Assembly (NCBI RefSeq): GCF_001083795.1
Contig: NZ_LAVK01000011.1
Span: forward strand, 1-49,777
Length of the DNA: 49,777 bases
Reading direction: 5' to 3'
Source: Streptomyces sp. SBT349
GTDB taxonomy: Bacteria > Actinomycetota > Actinomycetes > Streptomycetales > Streptomycetaceae
In this document: positions 32,944 to 42,270 of the stretch, piece by piece
Layout: each line of letters begins with the position of its first letter
Position numbering within the stretch: the stretch's first letter is position 1
Notes under the pieces: model-generated
Database searches by the model: none
Seen by the model: only the letters and a program-made list of their open reading frames with translations
Told to the model about the DNA's origin: nothing
Position numbers and translations under genes: made by a program

Positions 32944-34374
<1,431 letters not shown>

Positions 34375-34398
34375 CGGCCCCGCCCCGGCCGTGAACGC

Positions 34399-34449
34399 GG
34401 GGGCGCGGACCGTGACGGCGCACTCTTCGCCGTCACGGTCCGCGCCCCC
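34399..34449 (+). terminator. Long perfect hairpin terminator after gntP
   Basis: Arms 34399-34420 and 34428-34449 (22 bp) are perfectly complementary around a 7-nt loop CACTCTT. It starts 25 bp past the gntP stop. This is the strongest hairpin I saw in the window. There is no T-tract, as is usual for Streptomyces. Confidence 0.8.
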
Positions 34450-34476
34450 GATGCCGTGGGCGGCGTCCCCGGCGAC

Positions 34477-34530
34477 CGAAGGCGCCACGGCGAGCGAAGG
34501 CGCCACGGTGGCCGAAGGCGAGCTGCCGTA
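34477..34530. repeat. 18-bp direct repeat, 2.5 copies
   Basis: Units beginning CGAAGGCGCCACGG occur at 34477 and 34495, and a partial unit (CGAAGGCGAGC) at 34513. The array lies in the non-coding gap between the gntP terminator and the convergent DUF2630 gene. Confidence 0.75.
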
Positions 34531-34544
34531 GGACAGCGGGCGTC

Positions 34545-34787
34545 CTACGACTCGTACCCCTCGACCTCCCACATCGGGCGGGTCACGGCGCGGTCGGGGT
34601 CGCCGCCGAACTCGGCCCTGGCCTGGCGCTGGCGCAGCAGGTCCCAGCACTGGTCGAGCCGTGCCTCGACGCGCGCGAGCCGCGCCTGGTCATCCTGCTG
34701 GAGCCCGTGCCCGTCCGAGCGCGCCCGCAGGTCACGCTCCTCCGCCACCAGCTCACCGACGCGGGCGAGGATGTCCTTGTCGTCCAT
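34545..34787 (-). CDS. DUF2630 family protein
   Basis: An 80-residue acidic helical protein of a small actinobacterial family with unknown function. It has the family pattern DDKDILARVGELVAEERDLR, then LARVEARLDQCWDLLRQRQA and the end WEVEGYES. The two helices probably form a coiled-coil hairpin. It is a lone leftward gene, convergent with gntP and divergent from the mannanase. Confidence 0.9.
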   Translation of the reverse strand: MDDKDILARVGELVAEERDLRARSDGHGLQQDDQARLARVEARLDQCWDLLRQRQARAEFGGDPDRAVTRPMWEVEGYES

Positions 34788-34908
34788 TTCGTCAGATTAG
34801 TCGGAGATCGGGACCCCGGCCATTCGTCCGCCCGACGCGCCATAAACGGCTAGGGCTCATGCGGATTCCTGTCCCGCGTCTTGACGTGCCGCGGAGTCGG
34901 TGCCTGTA

Positions 34909-34922
34909 TGGGAGCGCTCCCA
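34909..34922. promoter_or_regulatory. CebR box TGGGAGCGCTCCCA
   Basis: A perfect 14-bp palindrome identical to the CebR (CelR) operator known from Streptomyces cellulose-use genes. It lies 41 bp upstream of the GH5 gene's start codon, where repressor binding would block transcription. Cellobiose or cellotriose is the known inducer of CebR. Confidence 0.92.
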
Positions 34923-34963
34923 ATTGCAACGTGCCAATCCATCGTTCCCTCTCTGGAGCCGCA

Positions 34964-36643
34964 ATGAGAAGAATGAGATCCCGCACGCGCGAAGGCCGCC
35001 GCGCCCGGTCGCGTGCCGGGCTGTCCGCGGGCGTGCTGTTCGCCCTGCTGGTGAGCCTGCTCGGCCTCGGCTGGTCCGCGCAGGCCGAGCCCGTCGCTCC
35101 CGCCGCCGTCGGTTTCCGCGTCGTCGACGGCCGGCTGGTCGAGTCCAACGGCAACGACTTCGTGATGCGCGGCGTGAACCACGCCCACGCCTGGTACCCC
35201 AACGAGACCGACTCGTTCGCCGACATCAAGGCCAAGGGCGCCAACACCGTCCGCGTCGTGCTCAGCAACGGGACCCGCTGGACGCGCAACGACGTCGCCG
35301 ATGTGGCGAATGTCGTCAGTCTCTGCAAGGCCAACCGCCTCATCTGCGTGCTGGAGGTCCACGACACCACCGGCTACGGCGAGGAGGGCGCGGCGGCGAC
35401 GCTGGCGCAGGCGGCGCAGTACTGGGTCGACGTGCGCAGCGCGCTGGTCGGCCAGGAGGACTACGTCATCGTCAACATCGGCAACGAGCCGTACGGCAAC
35501 ACCAACACCGCCGGCTGGGCCAACGACACGCGCGGCGCGATCCAGACGCTGCGCAACGCGGGCCTGGACCACACGATCATGGTGGACGCGCCGAACTGGG
35601 GCCAGGACTGGTCGGGCACGATGCGTTCCAACGCGCAGTCGGTGTTCGCCGCGGATGTGGACCGGAACACGATCTTCTCCGTTCACATGTACGGCGTGTA
35701 CGACACGGCGGCCGAGATCCGGGACTATCTCAACGCCTATGTGAGCGCCGGTCTGCCCGTGCTGGTCGGCGAGTTCGGCCACAACCACTCGGACGGCAAC
35801 CCGGACGAGGACACCATCATGTCCGTCACGCAGCAGCTCGGGCTCGGCTACATCGGCTGGTCCTGGAGCGGCAACGGCGGGGGCGTGGAGTACCTGGACC
35901 TGGTCAACGGCTTCGACCCCAACTCCCTCAGCTCCTGGGGCCAGCGCTTCTTCACGGGCGCCAACGGCATCTCCCAGACCTCGGAGGAGGCCGCGGTCTA
36001 CGGCGGCGGCGGGAATCCGGGTGACACGCAGGCCCCGACCGCGCCGGGCGCGCCGGCCGCGTCCGAGGTCACGGCGAGCTCGGTCCGCCTCTCCTGGACG
36101 GCGGCGACCGACAATGTCGCCGTCACCCGCTACGACATCGTGCGCGTCAGCGGGTCGACCGAGACGCAGGTGGCGAGCAGCTCCGCCAACTCCGTGTCGG
36201 TGACCGGGCTTTCGGCCGACACCGCCTACACCTTCGCCGTCTACGCCAGGGACGCGGCGGGCAACCGTTCGCCTCGTTCGAGCGCGGTGAGCGTGACCAC
36301 GCGGGACGGCGGCGGGACGCCCGCGGCCTGCTCGGTCGGCTACGCGATCGTGGGGGAGTGGTCCAACGGCTTCCAGGGCGAGATCGTCATCGGCAACACG
36401 GGCAGCGCGGCCATCTCGGGCTGGACCCTGGCGTTCTCCTTCGCCGACGGCCAGTCCATCGGGAACATGTGGGGCGGCACCTCCGCGCAGAGCGGCGGCG
36501 CCGTGACCGTCACGCCCGCCTCCTACACGGCCACCATCCCGGCCGGGGGCTCGGTGACGCTCGGCTTCACGGCGAGCAAGGGCTCGGCCAACGCGGAGCC
36601 CAGCGAGTTCACGCTGAGCGGCGGCGCCTGCTCCACCTCCTGA
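34964..36643 (+). CDS. Secreted GH5 endo-beta-1,4-mannanase with FN3 and CBM2
   Basis: A 559-residue exported enzyme. Residues 1-42 form a Sec signal with an Arg-rich start. Residues 45-345 are a GH5 domain that reads like subfamily 8 mannanases: FVMRGVNHAHAWYPNETDSF, GANTVRVVLSNGTRWT, acid/base Glu in VNIGNEPYG and nucleophile Glu in VLVGEFGHN. A fibronectin type III domain follows (about 352-447). A CBM2 ends the protein (about 453-559, CSVGYAIVGEWSNGFQGEIV), which normally binds cellulose or xylan. GGAG precedes the ATG at 34964; the open frame extends upstream across the CebR box and is not coding. Placement under CebR links mannan and cellulose use. Confidence 0.92.
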   Translation: MRRMRSRTREGRRARSRAGLSAGVLFALLVSLLGLGWSAQAEPVAPAAVGFRVVDGRLVESNGNDFVMRGVNHAHAWYPNETDSFADIKAKGANTVRVVLSNGTRWTRNDVADVANVVSLCKANRLICVLEVHDTTGYGEEGAAATLAQAAQYWVDVRSALVGQEDYVIVNIGNEPYGNTNTAGWANDTRGAIQTLRNAGLDHTIMVDAPNWGQDWSGTMRSNAQSVFAADVDRNTIFSVHMYGVYDTAAEIRDYLNAYVSAGLPVLVGEFGHNHSDGNPDEDTIMSVTQQLGLGYIGWSWSGNGGGVEYLDLVNGFDPNSLSSWGQRFFTGANGISQTSEEAAVYGGGGNPGDTQAPTAPGAPAASEVTASSVRLSWTAATDNVAVTRYDIVRVSGSTETQVASSSANSVSVTGLSADTAYTFAVYARDAAGNRSPRSSAVSVTTRDGGGTPAACSVGYAIVGEWSNGFQGEIVIGNTGSAAISGWTLAFSFADGQSIGNMWGGTSAQSGGAVTVTPASYTATIPAGGSVTLGFTASKGSANAEPSEFTLSGGACSTS

Positions 36644-36652
36644 GAGCCACCT

Positions 36653-36673
36653 CCTGAGGGCCACCTCCTCAGG
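36653..36673. terminator. Short hairpin between convergent mannanase and oxidoreductase genes
   Basis: CCTGAGG (36653-36659) pairs with CCTCAGG (36667-36673) around a 7-nt loop, 10 bp past the mannanase stop and 12 bp before the end of the leftward gene. The arms lie in an 18-bp imperfect repeat of GCCACCTCCTGAG. Confidence 0.5.
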
Positions 36674-36684
36674 GCCCCGCGCGA

Positions 36685-37695
36685 TCAGGCGGGACCGGCC
36701 ATGCGGATCAGGCGCTTGCCGCTCGCGTGGCCGGTGTCGGCGGCCCGGTGGGCGTCGGCGATCTCGTCCAGCGCGTAGGTCCGTTCGATCACCGGGCGCA
36801 GCTCGCCGCCGTTCACCAGGGCGGCGAGCTCCGCCAGGTCGTCCCGGCGGCGCCTGAGCGTCTGCACCCGCACGAACGGTCCCGGGAGCACGGCGGTGGT
36901 GAACGCGGCGGCGGCGCCGCGCGGAGCGAGGGTGACCATCCGCCCGCCGGGGCGCAGGAGTTGGCGGTAGGCGCGCAGGCCGCTGCCGTGGCAGTCCACG
37001 ATGACGTCGAACTCCCGGCCGAGGGAGGCCGGTTCGTCGGTGGCGTAGTCCACGGTCCGCTCGGCGCCCAGCCGTGTGCTCTGCGCGGCGTTGGCCGCGC
37101 TGGTGACGGCGGTGACGGACAGGCCCCGGGCGCGGGCGAGTTGAAGCACGGCCGTGCCGACGCCGCCCGCGGCGCCGATCACCAGCGCCGTGCGGCCGGG
37201 TCGCGCGCGGACGGTGCGGAGCCCCTGGAGGGCGATCATGCCGACGGTGGGAAGCGCCGCCGCCTCCGCCAGTCCGATCGCCTCGGGAGCGGGCGCGACC
37301 TCGCGGGCCTTGGCGACGACGTACTCGGCCGTCGCCGCTCCCCACATGGCGAAGAACGCGCCCCACACCCGCGCGCCGACGTCCGGGCCGCCGACGCCGA
37401 CGCCGACGCCGGGACCCCGGGCCACGACCTCGCCCGCGAAGTCCGCCCCGATGCCCTTGGGGAAGCGGAAGCCGGTGACCGGCCGCATCCGTCCCGACCT
37501 GATCAGGGTGTCGACGGCGTTGACGCCGCTGGCGTGGACGCGCACCAGCACCTCGTTCCGCCCGGGGCGGGGAACCGGCACGGTCCGCACGCCGAGCACC
37601 TCGGGCCCGCCGTAACGGCCGTATCGCGCCGCGCGCATCGTCTCGGGAACGGAGGACGTCTCCGGCGTCCGCTCCGGGGTCGGCTCATCGGGCAT
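36685..37695 (-). CDS. Quinone oxidoreductase-like NADP-dependent MDR enzyme
   Basis: A 336-residue zinc-independent medium-chain dehydrogenase/reductase. The N-terminal domain starts MRAARYGRYGGPEVLGVRTV; ASGVNAVDTLIRSG and the Rossmann motif VIGAAGGVGTAVLQLA (near residue 170) are family-typical. It would reduce a quinone or an alpha,beta-unsaturated carbonyl with NADPH. Its start overlaps the end of the tetR gene by 11 bp, so it is in that operon and likely controlled by that repressor. Confidence 0.9.
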   Translation of the reverse strand: MPDEPTPERTPETSSVPETMRAARYGRYGGPEVLGVRTVPVPRPGRNEVLVRVHASGVNAVDTLIRSGRMRPVTGFRFPKGIGADFAGEVVARGPGVGVGVGGPDVGARVWGAFFAMWGAATAEYVVAKAREVAPAPEAIGLAEAAALPTVGMIALQGLRTVRARPGRTALVIGAAGGVGTAVLQLARARGLSVTAVTSAANAAQSTRLGAERTVDYATDEPASLGREFDVIVDCHGSGLRAYRQLLRPGGRMVTLAPRGAAAAFTTAVLPGPFVRVQTLRRRRDDLAELAALVNGGELRPVIERTYALDEIADAHRAADTGHASGKRLIRMAGPA

Positions 37696-38326
37696 CGGGG
37701 GTCTCCCTGGGGTGGTCGGTGCCGGGGACGGCGAGCCCGTCGCCCAGCCGGTGGACGGCGCCGTGCAGCAACTCCGGGTAGGAGCCCGCGCCGGGGGTGT
37801 CGAGCCAGTGGTGGAGGGCGGCGCGGAGTGCGGCGACGGCGGCGTTCGCGGCGAGCCTCGGGAAGAGGTCGGCGCGGGGGTCGAGCCCGGTGCGTCCGGC
37901 GATCTCGGCGGCGAGCGCGTCCTCGACGCGCGCGTACGCCTTGAGCCGCTCGGCGTCCAGCGCGGGGGTCTCGCGGATCAGCCGGTACCGGGGCAGCCAG
38001 TCACTGGACCCGGCCGTGCGCGCCTGGTCGGCCAGGGCGCCCGCGACGGCGTCCCAGAGCGGCTCGTCGGCCGGTCGGGCCGCCAGCGCCTCACGCAACT
38101 CCTCGCGGCGGGCCAGGACCAGGCTGACGATGGCCTCGTGCTTGCTGGCGAAGTAGTTGTTGAACGTCCGGGGCGACACGTCGACGGCGTGCGCGATGTC
38201 CTCGACCAGGACGTTGTCGAAGCCGCGCTCGGCGACCAGGCGCAGCGCGGCCTCGCTCAGGGCCCTGCGGGTGGCCGTCTTCTTGCGTTCGCGCAGCCCC
38301 GGCGGCGCGGATCGTTCCCCGGTCAT
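37685..38326 (-). CDS. TetR-family regulator coupled to the quinone oxidoreductase
   Basis: A 213-residue TetR protein. The helix-turn-helix is at residues 15-60 (RRALSEAALRLVAERGFDNV, DIAHAVDVSPRTFNNYFASK). The C-terminal domain (WLPRYRLIRETPALDAERLK) is the type seen in MftR/ArcR-like actinobacterial repressors. Two palindromes lie 20-52 bp upstream of its start. It is the first gene of a two-gene leftward operon. Confidence 0.92.
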   Translation of the reverse strand: MTGERSAPPGLRERKKTATRRALSEAALRLVAERGFDNVLVEDIAHAVDVSPRTFNNYFASKHEAIVSLVLARREELREALAARPADEPLWDAVAGALADQARTAGSSDWLPRYRLIRETPALDAERLKAYARVEDALAAEIAGRTGLDPRADLFPRLAANAAVAALRAALHHWLDTPGAGSYPELLHGAVHRLGDGLAVPGTDHPRETPDAR

Positions 38327-38346
38327 GCGCCGACCGTACCCATGTA

Positions 38347-38378
38347 TTGCGGGTCACGCAAGTTTGCGCACCACGCAG
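38347..38378. promoter_or_regulatory. Tandem palindromes TTGCG-N5-CGCA upstream of tetR
   Basis: TTGCGGGTCACGCAA (38347-38361) is a perfect 5+5 palindrome; TTGCGCACCACGCAG (38364-38378) is a near copy, 17 bp away start to start. They lie just upstream of the tetR/oxidoreductase operon. The spacing places two dimers on nearly the same face, and autoregulation is the simplest reading. Confidence 0.7.
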
Positions 38379-38470
38379 TCCTGTGGGAAGGTGAGAGCTG
38401 GGTCACATCATCCCGTGGTGGTGTCACGCCGGGCACCGCGCCGGACATCCCGTTGGCGACCCCCACGGCG

Positions 38471-38511
38471 GAGCGCCGACCCCGGCCGGAGGGGTGCCGG
38501 GGTCAGCGCTC
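38471..38511 (-). terminator. Hairpin overlapping the aldO stop codon
   Basis: Arms 38471-38486 and 38496-38511 pair with one mismatch around a 9-nt loop. The stem starts inside the last codons of aldO, so termination would be tight. Confidence 0.6.
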
Positions 38512-39789
38512 CGCGAGCAGTTCGGACACGAAGGCGTTGCGGAAGCGGCCCTCGGGATCGTGCGCCGAGAGCAACCGGGCGAACGAGTCGAGGTGTTCGT
38601 ACCGGGCGGCGACCGCCGCCGGCGCGGCCGTGGTGACCTTGCCCCAGTGCGGGCGGGCGCCCAGCGGGAGCAGCAGCTCCTCCATCCGCGCCAGCACCGG
38701 CCGCACGGCCTCCTCGTCCTTGACCCAGGTGAAGTGCAGGGCGACCGAGTCCCGCCCGAAGGCCGGGCTCATCCACTGGTCCTCGGCGGCGATGGTGCGG
38801 ACCTCCGATATCTGGAGCACGGGCGCCAGCGCGGGGCCCAGCTCGCGCAGCGCGGCGAACGCGGCGGGCGCGGCGGCACGCGGCAGGAAGAGCTCCGACT
38901 GGAGCTCCTCGCCCCGGCTCGGGGTGAACTCCGCCCGGAAATGCGGCAGTCGGGCGTTCCAGGGGCCCGGGACGCCGAGCTGCCGCGTGCAGAACCGCGC
39001 GGGCATGCCCGCGATCGGGTGCCAGGGCTCCTTCGCCGGGGCGCCGCCCAGCCAGTCGGCCCCCGGGTGCCCCGAACCGTCCCGGTCGGTGCGGCGCTTG
39101 AGCCACACGGTGGCGAGGCCGCCGTGCCAGTCGGTGAACGTGCTCACGCTGTAGGCGGCGCCGGTGATCTCGTCGAAACGGGACCCCAGCGCGTCCAGCG
39201 GCACCCCCGTGTACACCCACTGCGCCACCTCGAAGGACGGCTCGATGTCCAGGGTGAGGGCGACCACGGGCCCCAGGGCTCCCAGGCTCACCACGGCGCC
39301 GGGGAACCGGTCGGCGTCGGCGTCGGCGTCGGCGTCTCTGCGGAAGGCGACCAGGTCGCCGTCGGGGCCGACCACCTCCACGGCGGCCACGGCCGAGGCG
39401 AGGCCCCGGTTGCCGTCGCCGGAGCCGTGTGTCCCGGTGGCCACGGACCCGGCGACCGTGATGTGGGGCAGGGAGGCCATGTTGGCCAGGGCCCACCCCG
39501 CGGCCTGGAGTTCGGCCGCGACCTCGACGTAACGCAGGCCGGCCGAGACGGTCACGGTCCCGGCGGCCGGGTCGATCTCGATCCGGCGCGGCAGCCCGTC
39601 CACGCGCACCAGGTCGCCGTCGGTGTCGGCGATGCGGTTGAACGAGTGGCCGGTGCCCAGCGCCCGCACCCGCGCCGCGCCCGCCACGATCCGCCGGAGC
39701 TCGTCCAGCGAGGACGGGCGGTGCAGCCGCTCGGGTCCGAAAGTGATGTTTCCTGCCCAGTTGTGCGCTGAGGCGCCGGTTGTCAGCAT
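38503..39789 (-). CDS. aldO: Alditol oxidase (AldO-like flavoprotein)
   Basis: A 428-residue VAO-type flavoenzyme that closely follows Streptomyces coelicolor AldO. That enzyme oxidises xylitol, sorbitol and other polyols at C1 with release of H2O2. Shared blocks are HNWAGNITFGPERLHRP at the start, ALGTGHSFN with H48 as the expected covalent FAD attachment site, and NMASLPHITVAGSVATGTHG. Later blocks are HFRAEFTPSRGEELQSE and PHWGKVTTA. A short Asp-Ala repeat (about residues 152-160) is absent from AldO and comes from a GTCGGC-type tandem repeat near 39315. No signal peptide is visible. Confidence 0.93.
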   Translation of the reverse strand: MLTTGASAHNWAGNITFGPERLHRPSSLDELRRIVAGAARVRALGTGHSFNRIADTDGDLVRVDGLPRRIEIDPAAGTVTVSAGLRYVEVAAELQAAGWALANMASLPHITVAGSVATGTHGSGDGNRGLASAVAAVEVVGPDGDLVAFRRDADADADADRFPGAVVSLGALGPVVALTLDIEPSFEVAQWVYTGVPLDALGSRFDEITGAAYSVSTFTDWHGGLATVWLKRRTDRDGSGHPGADWLGGAPAKEPWHPIAGMPARFCTRQLGVPGPWNARLPHFRAEFTPSRGEELQSELFLPRAAAPAAFAALRELGPALAPVLQISEVRTIAAEDQWMSPAFGRDSVALHFTWVKDEEAVRPVLARMEELLLPLGARPHWGKVTTAAPAAVAARYEHLDSFARLLSAHDPEGRFRNAFVSELLAER

Positions 39790-40266
39790 GCGCCTGACCG
39801 TAATACGTCACCCTGAGCGACGAACAGTTCCTTCTCCCTCGGCCCCCTCTCCCTCGCCCCGGTCCACCCCGGCGTCAACCTGGCGCGAGGCGCCTTGGCT
39901 CGGAGGAGTGAGGCGGCCTGGACGCCGAATCGTTCCGTCCCGGCCGAATCCGGTCAACTTGGCTCCCTGGCCGGAACGCGGCCCCCGGGGTGGCCCCGTG
40001 TGCCGCCGACCGGGCCCCGCGGACGCCGGCCGGACACCCAGTGTCACCGGCCGCGCGCGGGCGGCAAACCTGGAGTGGCGAGTTGTCCGAAAACGCCGGG
40101 ACGTCCTGTGCGCGGCGGTGGCGATTGCGCTGAGATGGCTCCGGTCGACGGGGTCCTTCGACCCTCGTACGCCGCCACGTGCGGGCTCCTGGAGCGCCGG
40201 TCGCCGGTCGCCGGTCGCCGGTCCGGGCCCGGCGGCCCGGCCGCCGAGCGCTCCCGTGAGGTCACC
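39790..40266. other. 477-bp gap between aldO and the ABC exporter gene
   Basis: No convincing gene on either strand. It must hold the divergent promoters. A heptamer GCCGGTC is repeated four times at 40196-40223. I searched it for a small precursor peptide for the downstream radical SAM enzyme and saw none with a credible start and ribosome site. Confidence 0.6.
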
Positions 40267-42225
40267 TTGGAGAACAGCACGTCCGACGCCAGCCACGACC
40301 CGCCGCCCCAGAGCAGCAGCTCCCCCTCGGAGCAGCTCCTGTTCGGTGGCCCCCTTCTCTACGACACCGGCTGGAGCAGCCACGACGGGGCGTTCACCCG
40401 CCTCAGCCTGTGGTCGATGGTCCGCACCCTGCCCCGTCTCATCGGCACCACCGTCCGCCTCGCCCGTGACGCCGACCGCGCCGCGCTGCGCATGGTCGCC
40501 GCCGCCGAACTCGGGCGCGGCGTCGCCCAGGCCGCGGGCCTGGTCGCCGTCAACACCGTGCTGGCCGCGATCCTCGCCGACGGCGCCCCCGCCGACCGGC
40601 TGCGCGCGGCCCTGCCCGCCCTCACCGTCGTCGCCGTCGCCGCGATCGTCGGGGCGGTGCTGGCCGCGGCCTCCACCTACGGCTCGGGCCGGCTCGAACC
40701 CAAGGTCGAACGGGTCGCGACCGAGCGGTACCTGGCGCGTGCCTCCCGCGTCGAGCTGGCGGCCATCGAGGACGACCAGTTCCACCGGCTGCTCGACACC
40801 GCCCAGTACGGAGCCACCTCCGCCCGCCGGATGATCGACTACTGCACACAAGTGGTCAATGCGCTGCTGTCGCTGGCCGCCGCCGCGAGCGTGCTGACCG
40901 TGCTCCACCCGGTGCTGCTCCCGTTGCTCGGCCTGATGACCGTGCCCAGGATGTGGGCCACCCTCGTCACCACCCGCCGCCGCTACGAGTCGTTCCGCAT
41001 CTGGGTCCAGCACTCCCGCGCGGGCCGCGTGCTCAGCGGCGAACTCACCGCCACCGACACCGCCTCCGAGATCCGCGTCCACCAGGTCGGCCCGTTCCTG
41101 CTCAAGCACTTCCGCAACATGTCGGCCAGCTCCGAGGCCGAACAGACCCGCCTGGCCCGCCTCGACGCCCGCACCGGGCTGTGGGCGGCGGCCTGGACCG
41201 GCCTGGCCGCAGCCGCCACCTATGTGACCCTCGGCGCTCTCGCCTGGGGCGGCACCATGGCCATGTCCGTCGCGGGCACCGCCGTGCTCGCCATCCGCAC
41301 CGGCTCCTCCAGCCTCGGCGGGATGGTCTCGGCCATCAACAACCTGTACGACGAGAGCCTGTTCGTCGCCGACCTCGACCGGCTGTGCACCCAGGCCGCC
41401 GACTGGGCCATCCCCACCGGCGGCCTCGCGATCTCCCCCCACCCGCGCCGCATCACGTTCGACAGCGTCACCTTCCGCTACCCGGGCACCGACGCCAAGG
41501 CCCCGCCCGCCCTCACCGACGTCAGCCTCACCATCCCCACCGGGCGGATCACCGCCCTCGTCGGCGAGAACGGCTCGGGCAAGTCCACGCTGGTCAAGCT
41601 GCTCGCCGGGCTCTACCTCCCCGAGAACGGCCAGGTCAGCTGGGACGGCGTCCCCACCAGCCAGGCCGACCGGCACCAGGTGTTCGCCCGGATCGCCATG
41701 GTCGCCCAGGACTTCAACCGCTGGCGGTTCACGGCCCGCGTCAACGTGTCCATCGGCGCCCCCAACGTCCCCGTCGACGCCGACCGGCTGCGCGCCGCCG
41801 CCCGCCGCGCTGGGGCCGACGCGGTGATCGACGGGCTGCCCCGTGGCTGGGACACCCTGCTGGCCCGCGGCTACCAGGGCGGCCACCAGCTCAGCGGCGG
41901 CCAGTGGCAGCGCCTCGGCATCGCCCGCGCCCACTACCGGGACGTGCCGGTCCTCATCGTGGACGAGCCGACGGCGGCGCTCGACGCCAAGGAGGAACAG
42001 CGGGTGTTCGACCAGATCCGCGCGCTCGCCGACACCGGGCAGACCGTCATCCTCATCACCCACCGCATGGCGTCCGTGCGCCACGCCGACCTCGTCCACG
42101 TCCTCCACCAGGGCCGCCTGGTGGAGTCCGGCACCCCCCGCGAACTGCTCGAACTCCCCGACGGGCACTTCCGCGAGCTGTACGGCATCCAGGCCGCCCA
42201 GTTCGCCCGCCTGGCGGACCGGTAG
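40267..42225 (+). CDS. ABC exporter with fused transmembrane and ATPase domains
   Basis: A 652-residue type IV ABC exporter half-transporter. The TTG at 40267 is chosen: GAGG lies about 6 bp before it and the protein becomes family-like there. Residues 55-370 are the membrane domain with about six segments, including an odd YDTGWSSHDGAFTRLSLWSM lead-in. The ATPase domain has Walker A GENGSGKST near 435, signature LSGGQWQR near 541 and Walker B VLIVDEPTAALD near 561. No C39 peptidase domain is present. The radical SAM gene follows by 45 bp. Exporters of this type in Streptomyces often serve peptide or small-molecule pathways; the cargo here is unknown. Confidence 0.88.
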   Translation: MENSTSDASHDPPPQSSSSPSEQLLFGGPLLYDTGWSSHDGAFTRLSLWSMVRTLPRLIGTTVRLARDADRAALRMVAAAELGRGVAQAAGLVAVNTVLAAILADGAPADRLRAALPALTVVAVAAIVGAVLAAASTYGSGRLEPKVERVATERYLARASRVELAAIEDDQFHRLLDTAQYGATSARRMIDYCTQVVNALLSLAAAASVLTVLHPVLLPLLGLMTVPRMWATLVTTRRRYESFRIWVQHSRAGRVLSGELTATDTASEIRVHQVGPFLLKHFRNMSASSEAEQTRLARLDARTGLWAAAWTGLAAAATYVTLGALAWGGTMAMSVAGTAVLAIRTGSSSLGGMVSAINNLYDESLFVADLDRLCTQAADWAIPTGGLAISPHPRRITFDSVTFRYPGTDAKAPPALTDVSLTIPTGRITALVGENGSGKSTLVKLLAGLYLPENGQVSWDGVPTSQADRHQVFARIAMVAQDFNRWRFTARVNVSIGAPNVPVDADRLRAAARRAGADAVIDGLPRGWDTLLARGYQGGHQLSGGQWQRLGIARAHYRDVPVLIVDEPTAALDAKEEQRVFDQIRALADTGQTVILITHRMASVRHADLVHVLHQGRLVESGTPRELLELPDGHFRELYGIQAAQFARLADR

Positions 42226-42270
42226 CGCGTTGGTGCTCACCCGTTGATCACCGAAGGAGTGAGCGTCACC

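Noticed and set aside
34661..36643. A 660-codon reading of the mannanase with an N-terminal extension
   Set aside because: The extension crosses the CebR box and lacks any signal. The ATG at 34964 has a ribosome site and a signal peptide.
40196..40223. Heptamer GCCGGTC repeats as a CRISPR or replication iteron array
   Set aside because: There are only four contiguous copies, no spacers, and no replication or Cas gene nearby. It is a simple tandem repeat.
39790..40266. A small RiPP precursor peptide ahead of the radical SAM operon
   Set aside because: No short ORF with a ribosome site and a plausible core was seen. The GTG after GGAGGA near 39912 gives Arg/Pro-rich nonsense.
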